DNA of 64,000 bases, from NCBI RefSeq assembly GCF_014192015.1, contig NZ_JACHXJ010000001.1:1364001-1428000 (forward strand), read 5' to 3'. The notes under the pieces are model-generated. The model was not told where the DNA came from and did not search any database. It saw nothing but the letters and a program-made list of their open reading frames with translations. The position numbers were made by a program, and so were the translations under genes. The stretch is from Paenibacillus rhizosphaerae. GTDB lineage: Bacteria > Bacillota > Bacilli > Paenibacillales > Paenibacillaceae. This document shows positions 8,581 to 16,399 of this stretch, in pieces. The stretch's first letter is position 1; every line of letters begins with the position of its first letter.

Positions 8581-9578
8581 CCACCATTACATTTCCAGAC
8601 CATCGTCCCCTGGACTTTATCGGATTAGGACGCCTATGTATCGATCTGAATGCCAATGAGATCCATCGCCCGATGGAGGACACGGTCACCTTTACCAAAT
8701 ATGTCGGCGGTTCCCCGGCCAACATTACGATCGCCATGGCGAAGCTGGGGCTGCGTACCGGCTTCATCGGAAGGGTGTCCGACGACGCCCACGGCCGTTT
8801 CATCACCCGGTACCTGCAGGAATGCGGCATCGACACCGAACACGTCATCGTCGACCGGTCGGGCAGTGTGACGGGACTCACGTTTACGGAAATCAAGTCG
8901 CCGACGGATTGCAGCATCCTGATGTACCGGGATAACGTAGCGGATCTCAAGCTTGAGCCAGGTGACGTTAGCGAGGAATATATCCAAAGCGCCAGAGCGC
9001 TGCTCATTTCCGGTACGGCCCTCGCGAAGAGCCCGTCCAGAGAAGCGGCCTTCAAAGCGATGGAACTGGCCATAAAACACGGAGTCGTCATTGTCTTTGA
9101 TATCGATTACCGTCCGTATACCTGGACCTCGGCCGATGAGATCGGCACGTATTACCGTCTGGCCGCGGAGAAATCGGATATCATCATCGGCGGACGCGAA
9201 GAGTTCGACCTGATCGAAGCGCTGGACGGCCCGCTCAAGCAGGACGATGAAGCCACTGCGAAGCAGTGGTTCAAGCACCGGGCCAAGCTGGTAGTCGTCA
9301 AACGGGGCGGCGATGGGTCGACGGCATTCTCGGCGGATGGCGAGAAGCACGAAGGTGCCGTTTTTCCGGCGCAGGTGGTGAAAACCTTCGGCGCGGGCGA
9401 CTCCTTTGCAGGTGCCTTTATTTACGGCCTGATGCAGGGATGGAGTCTGGACCGGTGCCAGCAGTTCGGCAGTGCCTCTGCTTCGATCGTGGTCTCCAGC
9501 CACAGCTGCTCCGACGCAATGCCGACGGCCTCACAAATCCAGGAGCGGATCGACCGCTTTGTGCAGCAAGGAATCTGA
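8577..9578 (+). CDS. iolC: 5-dehydro-2-deoxygluconokinase
   Basis: A PfkB/ribokinase-family kinase that phosphorylates 2-deoxy-5-keto-gluconate at C6. Evidence: the N-terminal signature FIGLGRLCIDLNA, KYVGGSPANITIAMAKLG (near 40), and the PfkB catalytic motif with its base Asp in FGAGDSFAGAFIYG near residue 270. The start is TTG at 8577: AGGAGGTG lies eight bases upstream and the TTG overlaps the iolB stop (TTGA). An upstream in-frame start at 8541 would add 12 residues inside iolB and is not supported. 333 residues, normal for IolC. Confidence 0.95.
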   Translation: MTTITFPDHRPLDFIGLGRLCIDLNANEIHRPMEDTVTFTKYVGGSPANITIAMAKLGLRTGFIGRVSDDAHGRFITRYLQECGIDTEHVIVDRSGSVTGLTFTEIKSPTDCSILMYRDNVADLKLEPGDVSEEYIQSARALLISGTALAKSPSREAAFKAMELAIKHGVVIVFDIDYRPYTWTSADEIGTYYRLAAEKSDIIIGGREEFDLIEALDGPLKQDDEATAKQWFKHRAKLVVVKRGGDGSTAFSADGEKHEGAVFPAQVVKTFGAGDSFAGAFIYGLMQGWSLDRCQQFGSASASIVVSSHSCSDAMPTASQIQERIDRFVQQGI

Positions 9579-9599
9579 CAAAACCATGGAGGTATCTAC

Positions 9600-11066
9600 A
9601 TGACGGATCAAGTGCAAGATCAAGTGCAGCAGCTTCACAACTATGTCGGGGGCCGATGGATTCCTTCCGGCGGAGGCAGTTCGGAACCGGTATATAATCC
9701 GGCCACCGGGGAAGAGATCGCCCGCGTCCCTTTATCCACCCTCGACGATCTGAACCAGGCCGTATCCGCGGCGGCGGAGGCATTTCCGTCATGGAGCGGC
9801 ACCCCGGTGCCGCGCCGGGCGCGGATCATGTTCAAATTCCAGCAGCTCCTGACGGAGCACTGGGATGAGCTCGCCCGGATGATTACGCAGGAGAACGGCA
9901 AGAGCTACCAGGAAGCGTACGGCGAGGTGCTGCGCGGAATCGAATGCGTGGAGTTTGCCGCCGGCGCCCCGACGCTGTTGATGGGCAGCAACCTGCCGGA
10001 TATTGCCTCCGGGCTGGAGTCGGCTATGTACCGTTATCCGATCGGCGTCGTCGGGGGCATCACGCCGTTTAACTTTCCGATGATGGTGCCCTGCTGGATG
10101 TTCCCGCTGGCGATCGTATGCGGCAACACCTTCGTGCTGAAGCCGTCCGAACGGACGCCGCTGCTCGCGAACCGGCTGGCGGAGCTGCTCCAGGAAGCCG
10201 GCCTGCCGGACGGCGTGTTCAACATCGTTCACGGTGCGCATGACGTCGTTAACGGCCTGCTTGAGCACGAAGACGTCAAGGCGATTTCGTTTGTCGGCTC
10301 CCAGCCTGTGGCCGAGTACGTGTATAAGACCGCTGCGGCCTATGGTAAACGGGTACAAGCGCTGGGAGGCGCGAAAAACCATTCCATCGTCATGCCGGAT
10401 GCCGATCTTAAGCTGGCGGTGAAAGAGATCACGAGCGCGGCTTTCGGCTCCGCAGGAGAACGCTGCATGGCCTGCTCGGTCGTCGTGGCCGTCGGCGATA
10501 TCGCCGACGAGCTGGTGAGCAGGCTGGCCGAAGCCGCCAAGAACATCCCTGTAGGGGACGGCATGGAACCGGATGCTTTCCTGGGCCCCGTAATCCGGGA
10601 CTCTCATAAGAGCCGGACCATCGGATACATTGAGAAGGGGATACAGGAGGGGGCACAGCTTGTACTGGACGGCAGGGATCATTCCTCGGCGAATGCTGAT
10701 GGATATTTTCTTGGACCAACGATCTTTGACCATGCCGCTCCAGGCATGAGCATCTGGACGGACGAAATTTTTGCGCCCGTACTTCAGGTTGTTCGGGTAA
10801 ACAGCCTCCAGGAAGCCGTTGCGATTGCCAACAAGTCCGAGTTTGCCAATGGGGCTTGTATCTATACGGACAGTGCCAAAGCGATTCGGGAGTTCAGGGA
10901 GTCGATCGACGCCGGCATGCTCGGGGTCAATGTAGGTGTACCGGCACCTATGGCATTTTTCCCGTTCTCAGGCTACAAAAAGTCCTTTTACGGAGATCTT
11001 CACGCCAACGGGAAAGACGGGGTGGAGTTCTACACCCGTAAGAAAATGGTCGTGGCCCGTTATTGA
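9600..11066 (+). CDS. iolA: Methylmalonate/malonate semialdehyde dehydrogenase (CoA-acylating)
   Basis: An aldehyde dehydrogenase of 488 residues that converts malonate semialdehyde, the last C3 product of the inositol pathway, to acetyl-CoA and CO2. The catalytic cysteine lies in [11 protein letters not shown] (Cys289) and the cofactor-binding region in [20 protein letters not shown] (about 145). The GERCMACS sequence is typical of MmsA/IolA and not of general ALDHs. The ATG is preceded by GGAGG. It is the sixth enzyme gene and starts 21 bases after iolC. The aldolase IolJ that would feed it is not in the window. Confidence 0.95.
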   Translation: MTDQVQDQVQQLHNYVGGRWIPSGGGSSEPVYNPATGEEIARVPLSTLDDLNQAVSAAAEAFPSWSGTPVPRRARIMFKFQQLLTEHWDELARMITQENGKSYQEAYGEVLRGIECVEFAAGAPTLLMGSNLPDIASGLESAMYRYPIGVVGGITPFNFPMMVPCWMFPLAIVCGNTFVLKPSERTPLLANRLAELLQEAGLPDGVFNIVHGAHDVVNGLLEHEDVKAISFVGSQPVAEYVYKTAAAYGKRVQALGGAKNHSIVMPDADLKLAVKEITSAAFGSAGERCMACSVVVAVGDIADELVSRLAEAAKNIPVGDGMEPDAFLGPVIRDSHKSRTIGYIEKGIQEGAQLVLDGRDHSSANADGYFLGPTIFDHAAPGMSIWTDEIFAPVLQVVRVNSLQEAVAIANKSEFANGACIYTDSAKAIREFRESIDAGMLGVNVGVPAPMAFFPFSGYKKSFYGDLHANGKDGVEFYTRKKMVVARY

Positions 11067-11144
11067 TCATGGAGCAAATTGCCACAGACTGGAACTTTCC
11101 CTATACTTAGAGTACAGAGCAGCGTTAAGGAAGGGGGAACGAGG

Positions 11145-12143
11145 GTGGCGACGATATACGATATCGCCCGAGAAGCCGGCGTGTCCATTGCCACGGTATC
11201 CAAGGTCATCAACCAGACCGGCCGGATCAGCGACAAGACAAGAAAGCATGTGCAGGACGTGATGAAGCGGATTGACTACCAGCCGAGCGTCGTCGCATCC
11301 GCCTTGACTAAGAAAAGGACGTATTCGCTCGGGCTCCTGATCCCGGATATCGCGAACCCGTTTTTTGCCGAACTGGCCCGCAGCATCGAAGATCATGCCC
11401 ACGAGCTTGGATACAGTCTGGTCATCTGCAGTACGGACAACGATTTGACCCGGGAAGAAAGGTACATCAACGTACTCCGGCAAAAGAGCGCCGACGGGAT
11501 CATCATCGCCACCGGTGCCCGAAACGACGCCATGATGAAGCAGCTGATGAAATACAAGCTGCCGGTTGCCGTCATAGCACGGGAAATGCCGCTGCTTGCC
11601 GTGGATACGGTGCTCGTGGACGATTACTTAGGCGGCTATCTGGCTGCATCCCACTTGACTGGGCTCGGACATCGGAACATTGCCGTGATTGCGGAGGACT
11701 TGGCTGTGATGAGCTCGAAGGAACGGGTTCGCGGCTACCGGAAAGCCCTTGAAGAAGCGGGAATCCCCTTTGACGACAATTTGGTGGCGGTCAGTCCGTT
11801 TCATGTGGAGGGGGGCAAGTTGACGGCCAAGGAACTGCTCAGCGGGTCCAATCCGCCAAGCGCCATCTTCGGATGCAACGATCTGCTGGCGATCGGCGTC
11901 GTGCAGGCTGCCCGGGAGCTTGGCCTGCGCGTACCTGAGGACGTTTCGGTCGTGGGCTTTGACAACACAGTGCTGGCGACGATTATCGATCCGCCGCTCA
12001 CTTCGGTGGCCCAGCCCGTTCAGCAAATGGGAAAAGAAATCGTCCAGCTGATTACGGGCGAGATCGACGGAAGCAAGCCCTCCAAGCAGCGGCTGGTTCT
12101 GCTGCCGGAGCTCGTCGTAAGAGGAACAACCAGCGCCGTATAA
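11145..12143 (+). CDS. LacI-family transcriptional regulator, probable iol repressor
   Basis: A 332-residue LacI/GalR protein. The N-terminal helix-turn-helix with hinge is ATIYDIAREAGVSIATVSKV (residues 2-21), ending in the NQTGRIS and YQPSVVASAL segments, and the periplasmic-binding-like effector domain starts with GLLIPDIANPFFAEL near residue 65. GTG at 11145 is the start: a GGAAGGGGG ribosome site lies seven bases before it and the HTH begins at once; a longer frame from 11079 has no such site. It lies 78 bases after iolA on the same strand. Most Firmicute iol clusters use DeoR-type IolR; here a LacI protein occupies that place. The effector, probably an inositol catabolite, is inferred. 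Confidence 0.88.
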   Translation: MATIYDIAREAGVSIATVSKVINQTGRISDKTRKHVQDVMKRIDYQPSVVASALTKKRTYSLGLLIPDIANPFFAELARSIEDHAHELGYSLVICSTDNDLTREERYINVLRQKSADGIIIATGARNDAMMKQLMKYKLPVAVIAREMPLLAVDTVLVDDYLGGYLAASHLTGLGHRNIAVIAEDLAVMSSKERVRGYRKALEEAGIPFDDNLVAVSPFHVEGGKLTAKELLSGSNPPSAIFGCNDLLAIGVVQAARELGLRVPEDVSVVGFDNTVLATIIDPPLTSVAQPVQQMGKEIVQLITGEIDGSKPSKQRLVLLPELVVRGTTSAV

Positions 12144-12157
12144 CGGCGCTTTTTTTG
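12132..12157 (+). terminator. Terminator of the iol operon
   Basis: AGCGCCGT (12132-12139) pairs with ACGGCGCT (12143-12150) followed by seven T. The stem includes the last codons and stop of the LacI gene. Confidence 0.9.
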
Positions 12158-12320
12158 TTGATTCGGCCTGACGGAAACACATATGCAGGAGTTCATCACT
12201 GCCGATTCCTCTATCGAACGTCCCGATCAGCTAAATGCCTTTGAAGCTGTCCATCTCTTGGGTTAGCCTTTATAATAGTAGGAGATTTGTTTGTCATTTC
12301 GAAGAAAAAGGAGTGTTAAC

Positions 12321-12638
12321 GTGAAAGACGGCGCAATCATTCATTCGGTCATTTTTTCGCTGAAGCATGAGAACGGTTCGTCCGCTGAACAGCGATTTCT
12401 GGAGGACGGCAGGGCTGCGCTCAGCTCGATTCCTACAGTAAAGGAATTTCAAGTATTCCGGGAAATCAGCCCCAAGAATACATATGACTTCGGGTTCTCC
12501 ATGAGATTTGACAGCCGTGCGGATTATGAAGCCTATAACGCCCATCCGCAGCACGTGGCATTTGTGAGGGACCGTTGGGATCATGAAGTGATCCAGTTCC
12601 TTGAAATCGACTATGCCGGATATGAGCATCGCAGTTAG
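12321..12638 (+). CDS. Dabb (stress-responsive alpha/beta barrel) domain protein
   Basis: A 105-residue single-domain protein. The pattern IIHSVIFSLK at the N-terminus, the middle IPTVKEFQVFREISPKNTYDFGFSM and the closing DYEAYNAHPQHVAFV are those of Dabb proteins, small dimeric ferredoxin-like folds with uncertain biochemical roles. GTG at 12321 is chosen because AAGGAG lies seven bases upstream; the TTG at 12291 would lie only about 15 bases from a TATAAT -10 (12271-12276). It is followed after 18 bases by an acetyltransferase gene and shares its terminator. Confidence 0.82.
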   Translation: MKDGAIIHSVIFSLKHENGSSAEQRFLEDGRAALSSIPTVKEFQVFREISPKNTYDFGFSMRFDSRADYEAYNAHPQHVAFVRDRWDHEVIQFLEIDYAGYEHRS

Positions 12639-12656
12639 ATTTTCGAAAGGACGAGG

Positions 12657-13193
12657 ATGGTGCAGGCTTTGAATATTCAATTTCGAACAGGCCGGAGAGA
12701 TGAACTGGGAGAGATCATGGAATTGATCTCCAGATGTGTTCAGGTCATGCAGGAAGGCGGCAGCGACCAATGGGACGACGAGTATCCAAACCGGGATGTC
12801 ATCGGGGAAGATCTCAGCCGGGGGACGCTGTTCGCAGCGGAAGGCGACGGACGGATCCTGGGCATCATGGTGCTGGATCAACATCAAGACGAGCAGTATG
12901 ACAAGATTCCTTGGACGGAGACCGAAGGGCCGCATCTGATGATGCACCGGATCGCGGTTGACCCGATGGCCCAGGGGCAAGGGATCGCGCGTAAGCTGGT
13001 TGCTTTTGCGGAACATTTTGCCCAAGAGAATGGTTACAAGAGCATCCGGCTCGATACATACGCCAAGAACACGCCGGCGCTCAAGCTGTACCGGGGACTC
13101 GGTTACGATCAGCGGGGCGAAGTGAACTATCCGGGACGGGAAGCGGGCTTTCCGGCTTTTGAGAAAGTGTTTATCGAGTCCTCGGCAAGGTGA
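12657..13193 (+). CDS. GNAT family N-acetyltransferase
   Basis: A 178-residue acetyltransferase. The acetyl-CoA site is the V-D-P-x-x-Q-G-x-G-I-A motif A (VDPMAQGQGIARKLV, near residue 103) followed by motif B LYRGLGYDQRGEV near 145. Target unknown. The ATG is preceded by AAGGACGAGG. It probably forms a two-gene operon with the Dabb gene; a strong bidirectional terminator follows. Confidence 0.85.
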   Translation: MVQALNIQFRTGRRDELGEIMELISRCVQVMQEGGSDQWDDEYPNRDVIGEDLSRGTLFAAEGDGRILGIMVLDQHQDEQYDKIPWTETEGPHLMMHRIAVDPMAQGQGIARKLVAFAEHFAQENGYKSIRLDTYAKNTPALKLYRGLGYDQRGEVNYPGREAGFPAFEKVFIESSAR

Positions 13194-13212
13194 TCCGATA
13201 CCTCATAATGAA

Positions 13213-13260
13213 ACAAAAATCCCCTTTTCTCCGCTAGGTGGAGACGAAGGGGATTTTTGT
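13213..13260. terminator. Bidirectional terminator
   Basis: A 14-bp perfect stem (13213-13226 with 13247-13260) with AAAAA/TTTTT at the base, between the converging acetyltransferase and reductase genes. Confidence 0.88.
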
Positions 13261-13276
13261 TATGTTTAAGTGGCGA

Positions 13277-13933
13277 TCAAGCTTTAAATTCCGCTGGGCG
13301 CTCAGGGCTGGCTTCCGCCAACGCTTGGCGAAGGCTGTCGGCATCATGCTCGCGGTAGCTTGGCGTACCCGGCTGCTGGCGCCAGGACTCATCCAGTCTG
13401 CCCGCGTCGATAGCATCAAAGCCAAGTTCTTCGATCAGGTCAAGCACCACCTGTTTAGAGGCTGGATCGTCTCCCGCCACCGGCAGGGCCAAACGTCCAG
13501 GGCTGCCCTTCGGCAGGCCGCGTTCCAGCAGATTTTGGGCGGATATGCCGTTAAAAGCTTTATTCACGGGGCGCTTCAGATGCTGTTCCACCCAGCGGCT
13601 TTCCGGCAGGCCTGCTTCAATTTCCGCAATGAGACCGTCGCGCTGGCGGGGGTAATAGTTCCCCGTATCGATAATCACGGCATTCGGCGCGGTATGGTCG
13701 AGGATTCCGGCAGGAAGGTCAGGAATGTTTTTCTGAGGAATTGTCACAATGACCACTTCTGCACCCCGCGCCACTTCCGTGACTTCCTTGGGCGAAGCCC
13801 CGGTTTCTTCGGCAAGTGCAGCCAAGGTCTGTGGGCCTCTTGAATTGGCGATGGACACCTCATGTCCAAGTTTAGTCAGGCGGCGGGCGAGATTCCCGCC
13901 GATATTTCCGGCACCGATAATCGCGATCTTCAT
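13277..13933 (-). CDS. F420-dependent NADP oxidoreductase-like protein
   Basis: A 218-residue Rossmann protein of the COG2085 type. The N-terminal MKIAIIGAGNIGGNLARRL is the dinucleotide site, and the second strand ANSRGPQTL shows the S-R of NADP preference. Later segments (VVIVTIPQKNIPDLP, VIIDTGNYYPRQRDG, VNKAFNGIS near 127) match the family that includes archaeal Fno and many Firmicute NADPH oxidoreductases without F420. Substrate unknown. AGGAAG precedes the ATG. Single gene; downstream it shares the terminator at 13213. Confidence 0.8.
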   Translation of the reverse strand: MKIAIIGAGNIGGNLARRLTKLGHEVSIANSRGPQTLAALAEETGASPKEVTEVARGAEVVIVTIPQKNIPDLPAGILDHTAPNAVIIDTGNYYPRQRDGLIAEIEAGLPESRWVEQHLKRPVNKAFNGISAQNLLERGLPKGSPGRLALPVAGDDPASKQVVLDLIEELGFDAIDAGRLDESWRQQPGTPSYREHDADSLRQALAEASPERPAEFKA

Positions 13934-14021
13934 TTATTCCGACTTCCTTTCCCGAATTAGTTGTATATCACAAATAAACTGTAACAAAAAGAGTTATTGA
14001 TGTAAAGCGGTTAAAAAACTT

Positions 14022-14200
14022 TTATATCCCAAATGAATTATCCTTCAGAGGGTAAAGCTTTTGCATAGTATCCAGGAAACCTTGTAGAAGAGGAGAAATG
14101 TGATCCTTTTTCCATACAAAAGACATACGGTATGCGGATTGGCTAACTCCAAGTACAGGCTTATATGCGAGATCGCTGCGTACTGAGCGTATATGGGATA
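14022..14200 (-). pseudogene. Remnant of a LysR-family regulator (C-terminus only)
   Basis: On the minus strand, ending at the stop 14024-14022, the translation reads RSDLAYKPVLGVSQSAYRMS, then FVWKKDHISPLLQGFLDTMQ. That is the last strand and helices of a LysR-type effector domain (R-S-D-L..P..G, y-x-M-s-x-V-W-k-k-d, S-P-x-L-x-x-F). No DNA-binding domain or start codon is present; upstream the homology is lost at about 14200, where the SDR remnant on the other strand begins. The identification is by eye and moderately sure. Confidence 0.6.
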
Positions 14201-14413
14201 ACGGGGAATGCCGTGGCTCCCAGCCTGATTACGGATACCGGTTTTGGCCACCGTGAGGATAAACTGCAGCAGCTGATCTCGAATATTCCCACTGGGTGTA
14301 CGTGATCGCCGGACGAGGTAGCCGCCGCGGTCTTGTACTTGATTTCGCCGGATGCATCTTATGTCACTGGAGAAATTCTTAATGTCAACGGCGGATGGCT
14401 TTTTGGGAGCTGA
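14192..14413 (+). pseudogene. Remnant of an SDR oxidoreductase with an in-frame stop
   Basis: The plus strand from 14192 reads YGITGNAVAPSLITDTGFG, then PDEVAAAVLYLISPDASYVT and GEILNVNGGWLFGS before TGA 14411-14413. These are the C-terminal hallmarks of classical SDRs. A TGA at 14303-14305 interrupts the frame where the family has glycine (G-R-T-G-S-P-D-E), one base change from GGA. The N-terminal two thirds, including the catalytic YxxxK, are missing. A dead gene fragment. Confidence 0.75.
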
Positions 14414-14452
14414 CGTCTTGCATGCCGGATATGGCCAACACTTACACACGCT

Positions 14453-14480
14453 AGCGCCTTAAACCAGGGCGCTTTTTTTT
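14453..14480 (+). terminator. Terminator-like hairpin after the SDR remnant
   Basis: AGCGCC (14453-14458) pairs with GGCGCT (14467-14472) followed by eight T. It is probably the old terminator of the now broken SDR gene. Confidence 0.7.
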
Positions 14481-14704
14481 GAGGAAAATCATTACTTTCT
14501 GAATTAGGCCCACTTAATGGGAAAAGCTACCCATAATCACGTTCCAGAAAGGAAAACTTCATTGGGGAGAATGACAGATTAAACGAATACAATCACAACC
14601 GGCCGGAAAATGAACACAGCCCGTATGTTTCCCCTGCATGACATCCCCTCCAGGCGCCTGTAAAAACCTGATACAGCAAGGGTTCAGGCTGGATTCATAA
14701 AGTT
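14481..14704. other. Intergenic, nothing recognised
   Basis: No frame with a ribosome site, no hairpin with a T tract and no recognisable gene fragment was found here. It is the distal upstream region of the mtl operon. Confidence 0.4.
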
Positions 14705-14726
14705 TTGTCATCAGGGCTCCTGACAA
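14705..14726. promoter_or_regulatory. Dyad upstream of mtlA, candidate MtlR site
   Basis: TTGTCA and TGACAA form a perfect 6-bp dyad separated by ten bases. The known MtlR target of Bacillus and Geobacillus has the same outer arms (TTG-N-CA and TG-N-CAA). The dyad lies about 20 bases upstream of the -35 at 14745, fitting an activator site. Confidence 0.5.
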
Positions 14727-14739
14727 TATAGCGTTTTCA
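14726..14739 (+). promoter_or_regulatory. cre-like site upstream of mtlA
   Basis: ATATAGCGTTTTCA matches the cre consensus in 12 of 14 positions (both mismatches at the left end). It lies between the candidate MtlR dyad and the promoter. CcpA control is inferred. Confidence 0.4.
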
Positions 14740-14744
14740 TTTTA

Positions 14745-14773
14745 TTGAGTGTCAGGTTGATGTCGGCTAGGAT
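14745..14773 (+). promoter_or_regulatory. Candidate mtl promoter
   Basis: TTGAGT (14745-14750), 17-base spacer, TAGGAT (14768-14773), each 4 of 6 to consensus. A weak promoter of this kind suits a gene that needs the MtlR activator. Confidence 0.45.
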
Positions 14774-14838
14774 GGATATAGGACGAACGACGTATTGCAA
14801 AATACCGTTCGACAAAAGTTTACAAGGAGGTTATCCTC

Positions 14839-16314
14839 ATGGCCCAATCCACTTCTTCCTCCGCATCCGGTGCTGCACGGGTCGGAGTTCAAAAATTCGG
14901 GCGCTTCCTGAGCGGCATGGTCATGCCGAACATCGGAGCGTTCATCGCGTGGGGCTTGATAACGGCACTGTTTATCCCGACCGGCTGGATACCGAACGAG
15001 TATCTCGCCAAGCTGGTCGACCCGATGATCAAGTACCTGCTCCCGCTGTTGATCGGATACACCGGCGGTACGATGGTACACAAGCAGCGCGGCGGCGTGA
15101 TCGGCGCCCTGGTTACGATGGGCGTCATAATCGGAACCGATATCCCGATGTTCCTTGGCGCGATGGCGGTCGGACCAGGAGCTGCCTGGGTGCTTAAACA
15201 GTTTGACAGAGCCGTCGAAGGCAAAATCAAATCCGGCTTCGAAATGCTGGTCAACAACTTCTCACTCGGCATTATCGGCGGTGTGCTCGTTCTGATCGCG
15301 TATTCGATCGTGGGGCGCATCATCGAAGCCGTTACCAACGTGCTTTCCTCCGGCGTCGAGTTTCTGGTTCATCACCATCTGATTCCGCTCGTCAACATTT
15401 TGATCGAACCGGCGAAGGTCCTGTTCCTGAACAACGCCATCAATCACGGGGTTTTGAGCCCGATCGCGATTGAACAAGCGCAGAGCGCAGGCAAATCCAT
15501 CCTGTTCATGCTTGAATCGAACCCGGGTCCCGGACTCGGCATTCTGCTCGCTTACATGATCGTAGGCCGCGGATCCGCACGCCAATCTGCACCGGGTGCG
15601 GCGATTATTCACTTCTTTGGCGGGATTCATGAAATTTACTTCCCGTACATTCTGATGAATCCACGCCTCATTCTGGCTGCAATGGCCGGCGGCGTGACAG
15701 GCACATTCACGTTCTCGCTGTTGAACGCGGGGCTCGTTGGCCCGCCATCTCCGGGCAGCATCATCGCTTATTTGGCCATGGCGCCGCGGGGAGAAATTCT
15801 TCCCGTACTGAGCGGGGTCATCACCGCTGCGATTGTTTCCTTCGTCGTGGCTGCGCTTCTGCTGAAAACCAGCAAGAAGACGGATGAAGACCAAGACGAT
15901 CTTGAAGAAGCCACGAAACGCATGAAAGATATGAAAACTGCAGGAACTCCGGCTGCTGCTGCGGCCGCTGCGGCAGAAGGCGCGAAAGAAGCAACCGCTC
16001 CATCTGCGGCAAGCACCGCCGAAGGACAGAAGAGCAAAGACGAGGTTCACAAAATCGTCTTCGCCTGCGATGCCGGCATGGGTTCCAGCGCCATGGGCGC
16101 TTCCATCCTTCGTAAGAAGATGAAAGCCGCCGGATCGCCGATCGAGGTGACGAACACGGCGATCAGCGACATTCCGTCCGACGCGGATATCGTCGTCACG
16201 CATAAAACGCTGACGGACCGTGCACGTGGAGTTGCACCGCAGGCAGAGCATATTTCCATCGACAATTTCCTGAAAAGTCCGGAATATGACGAGCTTGTCG
16301 AACGCTTGAAATAA
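14839..16314 (+). CDS. mtlA: PTS mannitol transporter, EIICB component
   Basis: A membrane permease that takes up mannitol and phosphorylates it. Residues 15-345 form the EIIC domain with several hydrophobic segments (FGRFLSGMVMPNIGAFIAWG at the start, IIHFFGGIHEIYFPYILMNP near 255-275 with the conserved G-I-H-E motif). An alanine-rich linker (about 375-395) joins the EIIB domain, whose phosphorylated cysteine is Cys410 in VFACDAGMGSSAMGAS. The EIIA domain is not fused and is encoded at 18577 as mtlF. 491 residues is the normal length for Bacillus-type MtlA. AAGGAGG lies nine bases before the ATG. Confidence 0.96.
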   Translation: MAQSTSSSASGAARVGVQKFGRFLSGMVMPNIGAFIAWGLITALFIPTGWIPNEYLAKLVDPMIKYLLPLLIGYTGGTMVHKQRGGVIGALVTMGVIIGTDIPMFLGAMAVGPGAAWVLKQFDRAVEGKIKSGFEMLVNNFSLGIIGGVLVLIAYSIVGRIIEAVTNVLSSGVEFLVHHHLIPLVNILIEPAKVLFLNNAINHGVLSPIAIEQAQSAGKSILFMLESNPGPGLGILLAYMIVGRGSARQSAPGAAIIHFFGGIHEIYFPYILMNPRLILAAMAGGVTGTFTFSLLNAGLVGPPSPGSIIAYLAMAPRGEILPVLSGVITAAIVSFVVAALLLKTSKKTDEDQDDLEEATKRMKDMKTAGTPAAAAAAAAEGAKEATAPSAASTAEGQKSKDEVHKIVFACDAGMGSSAMGASILRKKMKAAGSPIEVTNTAISDIPSDADIVVTHKTLTDRARGVAPQAEHISIDNFLKSPEYDELVERLK

Positions 16315-16399
16315 CTATAAAAACGCTTGAGGCGAATGGATGCGGGCATATGGGCCGGCATCCAAGCGCCTTTTGCGGTCGTTTTGGAGGCTAAGGGGC

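Noticed and set aside
15940..16030. Alanine-rich stretch in MtlA as a frameshift artefact
   Set aside because: The frame is continuous and such Ala/Pro-rich linkers between EIIC and EIIB are common in MtlA proteins.
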